Assembly (NCBI GenBank): GCA_024225635.1
Contig: JAAEMK010000039.1
Location: 1-42,129, forward strand
DNA from: Desulfobacteraceae bacterium
GTDB taxonomy: Bacteria > Desulfobacterota > Desulfobacteria > Desulfobacterales > Desulfobacteraceae
Length of the DNA stretch: 42,129 bases
Direction: 5' to 3'
In this document: positions 6,649-14,959 of the stretch, one piece after another
How the letters are laid out: each line of letters starts with the position of its first letter
Position numbering within the stretch: position 1 is the stretch's first letter
Notes under the pieces: generated by a model
The model's database searches: none
What the model was told of the DNA's origin: nothing
Seen by the model: the letters and a program-made list of their open reading frames with translations, nothing else
Translations under genes and position numbers: made by a program

Positions 6649-7377
6649 TCACCCATTAAAACTCCGCCACATCCAAATAACCCGACCAACGCAGAGCCTG
6701 TGCCAATTCGATTCTACCACCAGCCGGGGCTTATATTCCTGGTTCTCACTCAACAGCAGGAACCCCTTCGCTTCTTCAAACTTTCGAACCCGCTTTACAG
6801 CAAGGTTCTGAACCCCACCTTCTTCTAAAGCCACTGCAAAAATTTTATTATCCGAAAATTTCCTGTCATCTTTGTCGATTATGACAATGGCATTCTCAGG
6901 GACCAAGGGGTCCATTGAATCCCCTCCCACTTTAGCAGCCATGAGATTATGTTTTGACCTATGTCCGAGTTCCGGCAGGTAAACGATCACTTCATTGCTG
7001 GGTGTTTCATAGGCTTCGAATGCGGCCCCATTTGACCAGGCGGCTAACCTGCCCGACTCCATCAATGGAACACCTCTATATTTTGCGGTGTTCTGTTCAA
7101 TCAGTTCTGTTTCTTCACCTGAGTTGGTTCGGATTACGAGGGGGCGAGGGGCTTTTGTTACCAGTCCTCGGCCAATATCAAGGAGTTCAAGGTATGTTTT
7201 CCCAAAATAGCTGGCAAGCTCCTCTCTTTTGTCTTCAGAAAATCCGCGTGTCCCTTTTATATACGCATTCATATGGGGGCGCTTAATGCCCAAAGAATCC
7301 GCCAAAACACTTTGTTTGGTTTGGGTTTCTTCCATAAGTTGCAACAAGGCTTTTTTAAAAATTTCATGAGCTTTCAT
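6649..7377 (-). CDS. CI/LexA-like repressor: XRE helix-turn-helix plus S24 peptidase
   Basis: 242 residues. An N-terminal XRE-type helix-turn-helix covers about residues 16-65 (QSVLADSLGIKRPHMNAYIKG). The C-terminal S24 auto-protease domain carries the catalytic serine in GGDSMDP (Ser154) and the lysine in LAVKRV (Lys195). This is the architecture of phage repressors that cleave themselves during the SOS response. It is transcribed divergently from a Cro-like gene across a region containing two TTACC-N7-GG(T/A)AA sites, one of which overlaps its own ribosome site, so autoregulation is expected. The gene appears intact. It probably represses the plus-strand phage genes and possibly the DUF2628 gene behind it. 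Confidence 0.9.
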   Translation of the reverse strand: MKAHEIFKKALLQLMEETQTKQSVLADSLGIKRPHMNAYIKGTRGFSEDKREELASYFGKTYLELLDIGRGLVTKAPRPLVIRTNSGEETELIEQNTAKYRGVPLMESGRLAAWSNGAAFEAYETPSNEVIVYLPELGHRSKHNLMAAKVGGDSMDPLVPENAIVIIDKDDRKFSDNKIFAVALEEGGVQNLAVKRVRKFEEAKGFLLLSENQEYKPRLVVESNWHRLCVGRVIWMWRSFNG

Positions 7378-7381
7378 AAAC

Positions 7382-7398
7382 TTACCTTTAATTGGTAA
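7382..7398. promoter_or_regulatory. Operator O1 of the CI-like repressor (predicted)
   Basis: TTACC (7382-7386), 7 bp, GGTAA (7394-7398) form a perfect dyad of 17 bp, immediately upstream of the repressor ATG and over its ribosome site. The same layout occurs at 7446-7462. Binding by the adjacent repressor is inferred. Confidence 0.6.
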
Positions 7399-7436
7399 TT
7401 TTAATTACGTCAATTCCCTAAAAAGTTAATTCTTTC

Positions 7437-7465
7437 TTGACATAGTTACCAAAATTTGGAAATAT
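7437..7465 (+). promoter_or_regulatory. Promoter of the Cro-like gene
   Basis: A perfect TTGACA (7437-7442) is followed after 17 bp by AAATAT (7460-7465), a modest -10. The predicted operator O2 fills the spacer, so repressor binding would block this promoter. Transcription would start about 15 nt before the Cro-like gene. Confidence 0.5.
7446..7462. promoter_or_regulatory. Operator O2 of the CI-like repressor (predicted)
   Basis: TTACC (7446-7450), 7 bp, GGAAA (7458-7462) repeats the O1 layout with one mismatch in the right half. It lies exactly between the -35 and -10 of the Cro-like promoter, the classical position for an operator that shuts off rightward transcription. Confidence 0.55.
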
Positions 7466-7485
7466 GGCTTTCACAAGGAGATTCT

Positions 7486-7761
7486 ATGAGATTACCAAAT
7501 GGCATATTAGTGAAGTTCAACAAAAAGACTCAGATCCCTATCCCACATTTAAGTGGGTATTTATCAGGGGCAAGATCTATGAGTAAGTCTCGCTCAATTG
7601 TCCTTGCCGAAGCCAGTGAAGACCTCGGGTACAGCTTCACCGCAGCAGATAGGATGTTTAGTCCTGAAAAAATCAGAAGCGCTCTTAGTGGTCAGAATAG
7701 TAACCCAGCCCCACAACGTAAAGTACTAAAAAAAGAGGGTCCTCTACCATGTGCACAGTAA
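7486..7761 (+). CDS. Cro-like small regulator of the phage immunity region
   Basis: 91 residues from an ATG at 7486, chosen over the in-frame ATG at 7456 because AAGGAG lies 5 nt upstream and the earlier ATG falls inside the promoter. Residues about 15-60 (IPHLSGYLSGARSMSKSRSIVLAEASEDLGYSFTAADRMF) have the helix-turn-helix rhythm of small Cro/YdaS-type proteins, followed by SPEKIRSAL and a basic tail. It stands opposite an S24 repressor and overlaps the CII-like gene by 13 nt. The family call rests mainly on position and size, because the motif match by eye is weak. Confidence 0.6.
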   Translation: MRLPNGILVKFNKKTQIPIPHLSGYLSGARSMSKSRSIVLAEASEDLGYSFTAADRMFSPEKIRSALSGQNSNPAPQRKVLKKEGPLPCAQ

Positions 7762-8114
7762 CCAAGACCTTAAACCGGTACCCCCAAAAGCATGGTACCA
7801 GCATCGAGACCCTGGCCGACATGCTTGGGTATGAGAATCCTTCAACGCTTGCCCGGCACCTCAACCACAACGACCACAAGCGGCCGTTCCCTTTTTCAAA
7901 GCTCATTCCGATTATCCGAGCCTGTGACAACGATTTTGAGGGCATGGCCCAGACGCTGGTGAACGAAATGTTGGTTGTCGCCGGGGAAGAACTCGGCGGA
8001 CGGTACACTGCTGAGCTGGACGCCGACAATAACGGCGAATCTCCCCTGTACTGGGTAAGGATCTCGCGGGTGAGCAGGTCTGAATGTCATGATCTGCTCC
8101 TCTATACAGGTTAG
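7749..8114 (+). CDS. CII-like phage regulatory protein
   Basis: 121 residues. The segment HGTSIETLADMLGYENPSTLARHLNHNDHKRPFPFSKLIPIIRACDND resembles the phage CII-type regulator family: a helix-turn-helix, an invariant-looking LxRxLN turn, then a second helical unit ending in a xxLIPIIRA motif. It overlaps the Cro-like gene (start at 7749, stop of the previous gene at 7761), as expected in an early phage operon. No replication or structural phage gene follows. Its 3' end overlaps the last 4 nt of the convergent core gene amiC, which places the junction of the phage-derived DNA here. Confidence 0.65.
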   Translation: MCTVTKTLNRYPQKHGTSIETLADMLGYENPSTLARHLNHNDHKRPFPFSKLIPIIRACDNDFEGMAQTLVNEMLVVAGEELGGRYTAELDADNNGESPLYWVRISRVSRSECHDLLLYTG

Positions 8115-9826
8115 AATGTTTTTGGGTTGGTCTCCTTTATGTAACGTTCGACCCCGTCGATGATGGAGTCGCACAGGCGTTCCTGAAAGGTTGAGCTGAC
8201 AAGGCGTTTACACTCTCTCTTGTTGCTTAAGAATGAGGTTTCGATGAGGATGGAAGGCATCCTTGCCCCCAGAAGCACGTAGAAGGGGGCCTGTTTGACA
8301 CCGAGGCTCTTGATCTTGGAGTATTTTTTGGCAAGCCCCTTGCACATGGCCCCCTGGACCTTGGTTGCCAGGCGGCTGGATTCGTTGATTTTGGCGTTTT
8401 TCATCAGGTCGTTGAGGATGGATTCAAGGTCGCTGATGTTTTTCCGGCTGGTGGCGTTTTCCCTTGCCGCAACGGCAATGGCCTGGTCGTCCGTGGCAAG
8501 GTTGAGAAAATAGGTCTCCATGCCGTAGGCGTTACGGCTCCTGGCCGCATTGCAGTGGAGGGAGATGAAAAGGTCCGCGTTCCGGGTGTTGGCAATGGCC
8601 GTCCGCTCTTCCAGGGTGAGGAAGGTGTCGGTTGACCGGGTGAGGACCACGTCGCATTTGAGGCGGTCGCGCATCTTTGCCGCCAGGCGCTTGGAGATCT
8701 TGAGCACCACGTCCTTTTCCCACACGTTCTTGAGGTATCCGGGAGCGCCGGGGTCCTTGCCGCCATGGCCGGGATCGATGACGATTTTGCGAACGCCGAG
8801 GGCGAGCTGCCTGGTAATGTCCGAGCTTTTTAAGTTGTCCGTTGAGACTAAAGCTCTGGTTTTTCCGTTCTTTTTCGTTTTCCGGGCCCCTCCCTTTGCC
8901 CATACGTCCACCACGAGCCGGAAGGGGTCTTTCAGGGAAAATACCTTGTAGTTGTCAAAGGATTTGATGTCAATGACCACCCGCACCGTATGGGGGCTAT
9001 ACTGGCCGGCCCTTGCCTGGATCAGCAGGTTGTCGTTGATGGCGGTGTGCCTGGGTACGCCTTTGCCCAGCCGGGAGTGGTGCAGGTCGATGTAGAGCCG
9101 CTGGGGTTTGCCGGTGGCGGGATCTTTCTTCAAAAGCTTGTGGGAAAAGGTCCTGTTCCGGCTGGCATCGATGACAACCCGTGTGTACTCTGGGTTGGAC
9201 CAGAACCTGAGGCCCGTGATATGGGTGTCCGTGGACGGGGATGCGGGTTGGGGCTGTTTGGCCGGTTTGCTTTGCTTGACCGGCCTGGGGCGCTTGACCG
9301 GTTTGGGTGGTGACGGGGCCGCCGCCACCCTGGTTGTCGGCATTCTGTGCTTGAACGTGCGTTTTTTCAGGGAGGTTATTCTTTTCAGGGGGGCTTTCCG
9401 CTTGGGCGCCGGGGCGGACCGTGCTGAAGCAATCTTTTTCAACAGGTGCCGGGCCCGTTCAGTGTAGGCGCTGTCGGGATAGCGCCCCTGAATCCGTTTG
9501 AGCAGGTCAATGGCTTCGATTTTGTCCCTGTCCCTGCGGGAGCGCTTGTGGAGTTCCAGGTATAGCTGGGCGGACCTGTACAGTCCGGCCGGAGCCCAGG
9601 AGCTGTCGGGAAAATCAGTGTTGACCCGCTGGTACTGATTGATGCATTTGACCCACGACTCCCGGTATTTCTGTTTTGCCGGATTCTTTTTAAGGATCAG
9701 ATAAGTTGCGTCCGCATGCACGTATTGTTGCTGGGCCGTGGCGGACGCGCAGGATGCGGGAATGGCCGCTCCGAAAAAAAGCAGAACAAGAAGAAGACCC
9801 GGTATAAGCGTTTTCAGTTTCAGCAT
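8111..9826 (-). CDS. N-acetylmuramoyl-L-alanine amidase, AmiC type (AMIN plus Amidase_3)
   Basis: 571 residues. A signal peptide (MLKLKTLIPGLLLVLLFFGAAIPASCASA) is followed by a TPR-like helical region (about 35-130), a long Pro/Lys-rich linker, an AMIN domain (about 205-320) and a C-terminal Amidase_3 domain (about 345-560). The zinc and catalytic residues are visible: the His of VIDPGHGG, the Glu of WEKDVVL, the His of ISLHCNA and the Glu of LIETSFLSN. It cleaves the amide between MurNAc and the peptide stem in the periplasm, for daughter-cell separation, with AMIN targeting it to septal cell wall. It begins 3 nt after mutS, so the two are co-transcribed. The TPR-plus-AMIN layout is common in Desulfobacterota. 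Intact. Confidence 0.93.
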   Translation of the reverse strand: MLKLKTLIPGLLLVLLFFGAAIPASCASATAQQQYVHADATYLILKKNPAKQKYRESWVKCINQYQRVNTDFPDSSWAPAGLYRSAQLYLELHKRSRRDRDKIEAIDLLKRIQGRYPDSAYTERARHLLKKIASARSAPAPKRKAPLKRITSLKKRTFKHRMPTTRVAAAPSPPKPVKRPRPVKQSKPAKQPQPASPSTDTHITGLRFWSNPEYTRVVIDASRNRTFSHKLLKKDPATGKPQRLYIDLHHSRLGKGVPRHTAINDNLLIQARAGQYSPHTVRVVIDIKSFDNYKVFSLKDPFRLVVDVWAKGGARKTKKNGKTRALVSTDNLKSSDITRQLALGVRKIVIDPGHGGKDPGAPGYLKNVWEKDVVLKISKRLAAKMRDRLKCDVVLTRSTDTFLTLEERTAIANTRNADLFISLHCNAARSRNAYGMETYFLNLATDDQAIAVAARENATSRKNISDLESILNDLMKNAKINESSRLATKVQGAMCKGLAKKYSKIKSLGVKQAPFYVLLGARMPSILIETSFLSNKRECKRLVSSTFQERLCDSIIDGVERYIKETNPKTF

Positions 9827-9829
9827 GGT

Positions 9830-12502
9830 TTAAGTGAGTGCTTTGGACCTGATTTTCTGTTTCAGATTGTGGACCAGGTTGAGGGCTTCGATGGGGGTCA
9901 TTGTTGAAATATCCGTTGCTTCAAGTGCGGCAATGATCTCGTCATGGTCATGATTCTCAAACAGATCCATCTGCTGGTCCTGTTTCATCTCAACTGCGGC
10001 AGGTTCCTTTTCAACGGGGACGGCGTCGGGTTCGAGTTCCCGGCTGTTGGACTCTATCTTTGCAAGGATCTCCTTGGCCTTAGCGATCACCTGGTCCGGA
10101 ACACCCGCAAGCCTGGCCACCTGGATGCCGTAACTCTTGTTGGTGCCTCCCCGGACAAGCCGGCGCAGGAAGATGATGTTGTCGTTGAACTCCTTGACGG
10201 CAATGTTGAAATTCTTTACCCGGGGCTTGAGTTCCTCGAGCCGGGTGAGCTCATGGTAGTGGGTCGCGAACAGGGTCTTGACCCCTTTGTTGTCCAGGTC
10301 GTGGAGATACTCGGCCACGGCCCAGGCGATGCTCATGCCGTCAAAGGTGGAGGTGCCCCGCCCGATCTCGTCCAGGATGACAAGGCTGTTCTGCTTTGCG
10401 TTGTTGACGATGTTGGCGGTCTCCTCCATCTCAACCATGAAGGTACTCTGGCCGAGGGCCAGGTTGTCAAGGGCCCCCACCCGGGTGAAGATCCGGTCGA
10501 TGATGCAGAGGCTTGCATGCTCGGCAGGCACAAAGGAGCCCATCTGGGCCATGAGGGCCATGAGGGCCACCTGGCGCAGGACCGTGGATTTACCGGCCAT
10601 GTTGGGACCCGTGATGATGAGCACCTGGTCGGCATCGTTGTCCAGCCGGATGCTGTTGGGGACGTACCGTTCGCCGGTGATCATTTTTTCCACCACCGGA
10701 TGGCGTCCCTCCCTGATTTCGAGCACCTTGTCCCGGTTGAGTTCGGGCCGGGTGTAGTTGTTCTCTTCGGCTGCGGTTCCAAGGGCGAGCAGGACATCCA
10801 CGCAGGCCAGGAATTTGGCCATTTTCAGAATGGACGGGGTCTTTTGGACGATGTCTTCCCGGACCTCGCAGAAAAGGTCGTATTCAAGGGCGGCCCGCTT
10901 GTCCTGGGCGTTGAGCACCTTGGATTCCACTTCCTTGAGCTCATCCGTGATAAAGCGTTCCGCATTGACCAGGGTCTGTTTCCGGATGTAGTGGTCGGGC
11001 ACGGACTGGGACTGGACCTTGGAGACCTCGATGAAGTAGCCGAACACCTTGTTGAACTTGATCTTCAGGGAGCTGAGGCCGGTTTTTTCCTTTTCCTTGG
11101 CCCCTGTTTTTGCGATCCAGGAGCGGCCGTCCCTGGCGATTTCCAGGATCTCATCGAGCTCGGGGCTGTAGCCGTCGCAGATGATGCCGCCCTCGTTCAG
11201 GGTGACGGGGGCATCCGGCCGGATGGCCAGGTTGATGAGGTCGGCAAGCTCGAACAGTTCGGTGGAGACCTTTTCCCTGTCCTCGATCAATTCCCCCTGG
11301 AACAGGGGAGAGGAGAGCTGGGTAAGGTCTTCAAAGAGCCTCGGCAGCTTGTACAGGGACGTTTTCAAAGCGGTCAGGTCCCTTGCGTTGCCGTGGCCCA
11401 TGGAGATCTTGCTCCCGAGGCGCTCCAGGTCGTACACTTCCCTTAAGTGGGCGCGCAGGCTCAGGCGCAGGGCCGGGTTTCCCTTTGCCTCGGCAACGGC
11501 GTCCAGGCGCTGCTCGATTTCGCCGGTATGGATGAGGGGGTAGCGGATCCAGTTCTTGAGAAGCCTTCCGCCCATGGCCGTGATGGTCTTGTCAAGGACG
11601 TTGATGAGGCTTCCCTTTTTGTCACCGTTCTGGATGTTTTTCAACAGCTCCAGGTTCCGGCAGGACCGGTCGTCGATGAGCAGGTAGGAGTTGAGCTCGT
11701 AGTTCTCCAGTGCCAGGATATGGTCGGTGTCCTGGAGCTGGGTTTCCTGGACATAGGCGAGGATGGCCCCTGCGGCGGCGGTTCCGGCCGTAAGCTCCTC
11801 GCATCCGAACCCCTGGAGGCTCCGGGTGCGGAACTTTTCCGTGAGCCGTTTCCTGGCCGGTTTCAGCTTGAAATCATCCCCGTCCAGATAGGATATCTGG
11901 ATGGCGGCAAAGGGCCTTTTCACGTGGCTGTAAAAGGGGTCCTTGTCAAAGGATGCCGGCAGCAGCAGCTCTTTTGCGTCTATCCTGAGGGCCTCGTCGA
12001 TCAGGGCAGGGGGGATCTTTCCGTTCTTTGCCTCGGCCTGGGTGGTACGGAACAGGCCCGTGGATATATCCAGGTAGGCGAGTCCGGCAAAGCCCCGGCT
12101 GACGCAGATGGCGGCAAGAAAGTTGTTGGACCCCTTGTCCAGGAGTTCCTCGTTGAGGATCATCCCGGGGGTGATCACCCTGACAACGTCCCGCTTCACT
12201 ATTCCTTTTGCTTCGGCCGGGTCCTCCACCTGCTCGCATACGGCAACCTTGCAGCCGTTTTCGATGAGCTTTGCAATGTAGGTGTCGGCGGCTTTATAGG
12301 GAACCCCGCACATGGGGATGGGGTCGTCCTGGGACTTGTTCCTTGAGGTGAGCGTTATCTCAAGAATGGCTGCGGCCTTTTTTGCATCTTCAAGGAACAT
12401 CTCATAAAAATCCCCCATTCGGTAGAAGAGGATTGCATCTGAATACCTTTCCTTTATGGAGAGATACTGTTCCATCATGGGGGTGTTTTTTTTTACGGTC
12501 AT
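9830..12502 (-). CDS. mutS: DNA mismatch repair protein MutS
   Basis: 890 residues, full length for MutS. The N-terminal mismatch-recognition domain has the Phe-X-Glu motif (GDFYEMF, F32-Y33-E34). The connector, lever and clamp domains follow. The ATPase has Walker A GPNMAGKST at about residue 630, VILDEIGRGTSTFDG (Walker B and signature) and FATHYHELT. The C-terminal tail carries a dimerisation helix (MTPIEALNLVHNLKQKI). It recognises base mismatches and short loops in newly replicated DNA and recruits MutL, which is not in this window. It lies between lapA-like and amiC on the same strand with gaps of 16 and 3 nt. No defect seen. Confidence 0.98.
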   Translation of the reverse strand: MTVKKNTPMMEQYLSIKERYSDAILFYRMGDFYEMFLEDAKKAAAILEITLTSRNKSQDDPIPMCGVPYKAADTYIAKLIENGCKVAVCEQVEDPAEAKGIVKRDVVRVITPGMILNEELLDKGSNNFLAAICVSRGFAGLAYLDISTGLFRTTQAEAKNGKIPPALIDEALRIDAKELLLPASFDKDPFYSHVKRPFAAIQISYLDGDDFKLKPARKRLTEKFRTRSLQGFGCEELTAGTAAAGAILAYVQETQLQDTDHILALENYELNSYLLIDDRSCRNLELLKNIQNGDKKGSLINVLDKTITAMGGRLLKNWIRYPLIHTGEIEQRLDAVAEAKGNPALRLSLRAHLREVYDLERLGSKISMGHGNARDLTALKTSLYKLPRLFEDLTQLSSPLFQGELIEDREKVSTELFELADLINLAIRPDAPVTLNEGGIICDGYSPELDEILEIARDGRSWIAKTGAKEKEKTGLSSLKIKFNKVFGYFIEVSKVQSQSVPDHYIRKQTLVNAERFITDELKEVESKVLNAQDKRAALEYDLFCEVREDIVQKTPSILKMAKFLACVDVLLALGTAAEENNYTRPELNRDKVLEIREGRHPVVEKMITGERYVPNSIRLDNDADQVLIITGPNMAGKSTVLRQVALMALMAQMGSFVPAEHASLCIIDRIFTRVGALDNLALGQSTFMVEMEETANIVNNAKQNSLVILDEIGRGTSTFDGMSIAWAVAEYLHDLDNKGVKTLFATHYHELTRLEELKPRVKNFNIAVKEFNDNIIFLRRLVRGGTNKSYGIQVARLAGVPDQVIAKAKEILAKIESNSRELEPDAVPVEKEPAAVEMKQDQQMDLFENHDHDEIIAALEATDISTMTPIEALNLVHNLKQKIRSKALT

Positions 12503-12518
12503 GGCAGATTAAGCTTGG

Positions 12519-12920
12519 TTACGCTGTCTCCTCTTTCTCGACCGGCTGATCTTTTCCGGCCTCCAGTTCATCAGTTGCCTCTTTTTTCTGATAGGGGTCG
12601 CTTGTGAAGGGCTCAAGCTCGGCTTTCAGGGAGGCGATCTTCTCAAGGTGTGACTCGATGGTCGCGTTAAGGGATTTTATGGTTTTCTTGGATTTCAATT
12701 TTGACGCTATGCCGTAAAAGCCCGCCGTGAGAAGACCGAGGGCAAGGGCGATGCCGAAATAGGCGATGTTCTGGATCGGAATTGCCGTCCAGTTCCAGGT
12801 CTCAACCCCGAGACTTAAGGACAGTGCCTGTTTAGCAAAAAAGTAGTCCCTGTTCTGGTAGACTATCAGGCCGGCAAATATCAGTATGACGAGTCCGAAA
12901 AACAGTTTGATCTTTTTCAT
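12519..12920 (-). CDS. LapA-domain (DUF1049) inner-membrane protein
   Basis: 133 residues. There are two membrane helices (about 5-22 and 50-72; LFFGLVILIFAGLIVYQN and IAYFGIALALGLLTAGFYGI) and a cytoplasmic coiled-coil tail (KSLNATIESHLEKIASLKAEL). The family includes LapA/YciS, which works with LapB in controlling LPS synthesis. A similar envelope role is likely but unproven. The ribosome site GGAG precedes the ATG at 12920. It is the first gene of the lapA-mutS-amiC series. Confidence 0.8.
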   Translation of the reverse strand: MKKIKLFFGLVILIFAGLIVYQNRDYFFAKQALSLSLGVETWNWTAIPIQNIAYFGIALALGLLTAGFYGIASKLKSKKTIKSLNATIESHLEKIASLKAELEPFTSDPYQKKEATDELEAGKDQPVEKEETA

Positions 12921-13093
12921 TTGCAGTCTCCATTCTATTTGTTTTTTGATAAATACCTTAATTAAAATGCTTTGGGATCATAGATCAAATCCCTGTTTTT
13001 TTCAAATACTCTTTTTTCAGCCCCGGGCAGCCGGGCCCGGCGTTGCCCGGTTTCCGAACGGTAATCCGGGGCAACGGGCGTTTGGGCATGGGG

Positions 13094-13657
13094 TTACCAT
13101 ACCATGGGATTGTAAAGTTTCACACCCTTGAGATCGGGTTCTCCCATGATCTCCCAGGTGATATCCCTGTCCGGAATGTGGTTGGCGATCTCCATGATGG
13201 AAATATGAAGATGGCAGTGGATTCCGGATTTTTTTCCCGTGGTGTCGGCAATCTGTCCGATGACATCCCCTTTTTCCACCCGGATGCCCGGCATGATACC
13301 GGATGGAACCGTTATATGGGAATATACCGAAACAAGCCTTGACACCTCGTCCCGGGCATGTTTGACGATCACCGACCGGCCCAGGAAATCCCCGCACACG
13401 TTGATCACCTCTCCCCCGGCCATGGCCGGGACCCGGGTTTTGGTGTCCAGCCACTGGACCCTGCCGGCCCGGTTCCTGAACCGGGCGATGTCAAGGCCTT
13501 CGTGGGTGGCGTGGCGGGTGCCGAAATCGGCCCACCATTTTGCCCGGCTCCGGAAGAGCATTCCATGGTGGAAAAACCACTCCCGGGTATCTGAAATGGG
13601 AAGATTGTTTAGGCGTGTAACAGCATCAAGGTAGGAACGGATGGCAAATGATTCCAT
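13094..13657 (-). CDS. M23 family metallopeptidase (LytM-like)
   Basis: 187 residues. Zinc ligands of the M23 fold are present: His and Asp in ATHEGLDIA and the HxH pair in GIHCHLHIS. Between them lie the expected strands (VPAMAGGEVINVCGDFLGRSVIVKH, then SVYSHI, then VEKGDVIGQIADTTGKKSG). No signal peptide is seen, which is unusual for a wall hydrolase; the enzyme may act in the cytoplasm or be exported atypically. The residues upstream (EWFFHHGMLFRSRAKWWADFG) are aromatic-rich. The gene starts after a GGAG site. It stands between cooT and the lapA group with a GC-rich hairpin region (13020-13090) downstream. Confidence 0.85.
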   Translation of the reverse strand: MESFAIRSYLDAVTRLNNLPISDTREWFFHHGMLFRSRAKWWADFGTRHATHEGLDIARFRNRAGRVQWLDTKTRVPAMAGGEVINVCGDFLGRSVIVKHARDEVSRLVSVYSHITVPSGIMPGIRVEKGDVIGQIADTTGKKSGIHCHLHISIMEIANHIPDRDITWEIMGEPDLKGVKLYNPMVW

Positions 13658-13718
13658 TTACTCCAATACTCCTGTCTGAACTTTTGGATTGCCACCATGG
13701 TCGTACGTCCGGCCCGGA

Positions 13719-13907
13719 TCAGGCGACCAGGACGATTTTGTGGGCCATGAGGTTGATATCTTCGATGGTTCCGGAGACTTCCCTGCTTTCTCCGAGAAGC
13801 CCTTTTAAAAGGAACCGGTTGTCTCCACAGGGGGTTATTGCCGCAACATTTTCCATGACAAGCTCTTCATTTCCATCGGTCTTGATGTAGACGCTGGATT
13901 CGCACAT
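13719..13907 (-). CDS. CooT-family nickel-binding protein
   Basis: 62 residues beginning MCESSVYI and continuing with EELVMENVAAITPCGDNRFLLKGLLGESREVSGTIEDINLMAHKIVLV. This is the full CooT pattern: Cys2, which binds nickel in the characterised protein, a small beta-barrel, and a KIVL ending. CooT was described as a nickel chaperone for CO dehydrogenase maturation, and homologues are frequent in anaerobes. The ribosome site CGAGGAG is 6 nt upstream. No CODH gene is in the window, so the client enzyme is unknown. Confidence 0.85.
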   Translation of the reverse strand: MCESSVYIKTDGNEELVMENVAAITPCGDNRFLLKGLLGESREVSGTIEDINLMAHKIVLVA

Positions 13908-14019
13908 GTTGATCTCCTCGTTTGGTGTTTAAAAGTTGCATTTGCATCCTGTCCAACGGTGATTCCCATATCAGGAAAACCGTGTCCTTGCAAGCCTGCA
14001 ATGATAAAATACGGTGGTG

Positions 14020-14664
14020 CTAAAGGGCGGCCATCTCAATACCGGGCGGGTTTTCCAGGTCCCAGTCGATGATGGCTCCGCTCAATTTTCGGTTCATGGC
14101 GCAGTTCACCACAATGGTGCGTTCGAGGGTGGTGATGCCTGCGTCCTCATGGATGTGTCCGCAGATTACCATCCGGGGCTGTTTCCGGGTGACAAGATTC
14201 CTCAGGCCCCTTGAGCCCGCATGAAACCGGCCGCCTGCCCGGTCCCGTGTTCCCAGGGGCGGTGGATGGGCCACCAGGATGGAACGTTCCGTGACAAGGG
14301 GGGCCAGGGCCTTCAGGGCCCGGTTCTCCCGGAGGCTGATCCTGGATCGAAAGGGCAGGGGGATGGTGCCGCTGATGCCGACAAAGCTGACGCCGTTGAG
14401 AGTAACCTGTCTATTGTGCAGGCTGGTGGTGCCGGAGGTTTTTTCCAGGAGGGTTTCCACACGGCCCAGGTCCGAGTTGCCTCCGATGCAGAGCACGGGA
14501 ATTCCCATGCCGGCAAGCCTGTTGATCACGGGCCGTGGGCCGGCATAGTTGGTGATGTCGCCGGCAACCACCGCGACATCCGGCTGAAACCGGTCAATGG
14601 CGGTTTTCATCCTTGCCATTTTGCTCTCTTTCCCGTGGATATCCGCAACCGCATAGATTCGCAT
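14020..14664 (-). CDS. Metallophosphoesterase (calcineurin-like)
   Basis: 214 residues with the five phosphoesterase motifs in order: DIHG (residues 8-11), GDITNY, GGNSD, HPPP and GHIHE. The di-metal centre is therefore complete. The LPFRSRISLRENRALKAL insert lies between the third and fourth motifs. Substrate cannot be predicted; YfcE/MJ0936-type nucleotide or phosphodiester hydrolases share this size. The start is preceded by GGAAGG. It is divergent from hutH. Confidence 0.85.
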   Translation of the reverse strand: MRIYAVADIHGKESKMARMKTAIDRFQPDVAVVAGDITNYAGPRPVINRLAGMGIPVLCIGGNSDLGRVETLLEKTSGTTSLHNRQVTLNGVSFVGISGTIPLPFRSRISLRENRALKALAPLVTERSILVAHPPPLGTRDRAGGRFHAGSRGLRNLVTRKQPRMVICGHIHEDAGITTLERTIVVNCAMNRKLSGAIIDWDLENPPGIEMAAL

Positions 14665-14716
14665 TCTACCTTCCTTATCTTAGGTTCCCTGGGATTATCG
14701 ATCCCCGCACAGGTAA

Positions 14717-14748
14717 TACAGGCATCAATCGGAGTGCAAATGCCTGTA
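14717..14748. promoter_or_regulatory. Dyad in the 14665-14959 gap between the phosphoesterase and hutH
   Basis: TACAGGCAT (14717-14725) and ATGCCTGTA (14740-14748) form a perfect 9-bp dyad separated by 14 bp, centred between the two divergent genes. It could be an operator or a transcript hairpin. Nothing else can be read in this 295-bp gap. Confidence 0.35.
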
Positions 14749-14959
14749 GAGCCATTGGTGTCATCTATATCGGGTTGACCTGCAAATGGCAATGATTTCC
14801 TGCCAAGAAAACCGTTGACACACACCTTTTATTATACTTCAATCGATATCATGCCTTATTGCTCCTCGTCCATGAATTGGGGTAGCGGATATTCATTCGG
14901 TTGCGAAGGTCCATAGGGCCCGTTCAATGGCGTCAAATCGTTTTAAATGAGGTGACTTC

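Noticed and set aside
9944-12346. Very long open frames (500 and 299 codons) on the plus strand opposite mutS
   Set aside because: They mirror the strongly biased GC-rich codons of mutS; their peptides are low-complexity and match no fold, while mutS is unambiguous.
13017-13454. 145-codon frame overlapping the M23 peptidase gene
   Set aside because: Out-of-frame Gly/Arg/His-rich shadow; the M23 frame has the zinc motifs.
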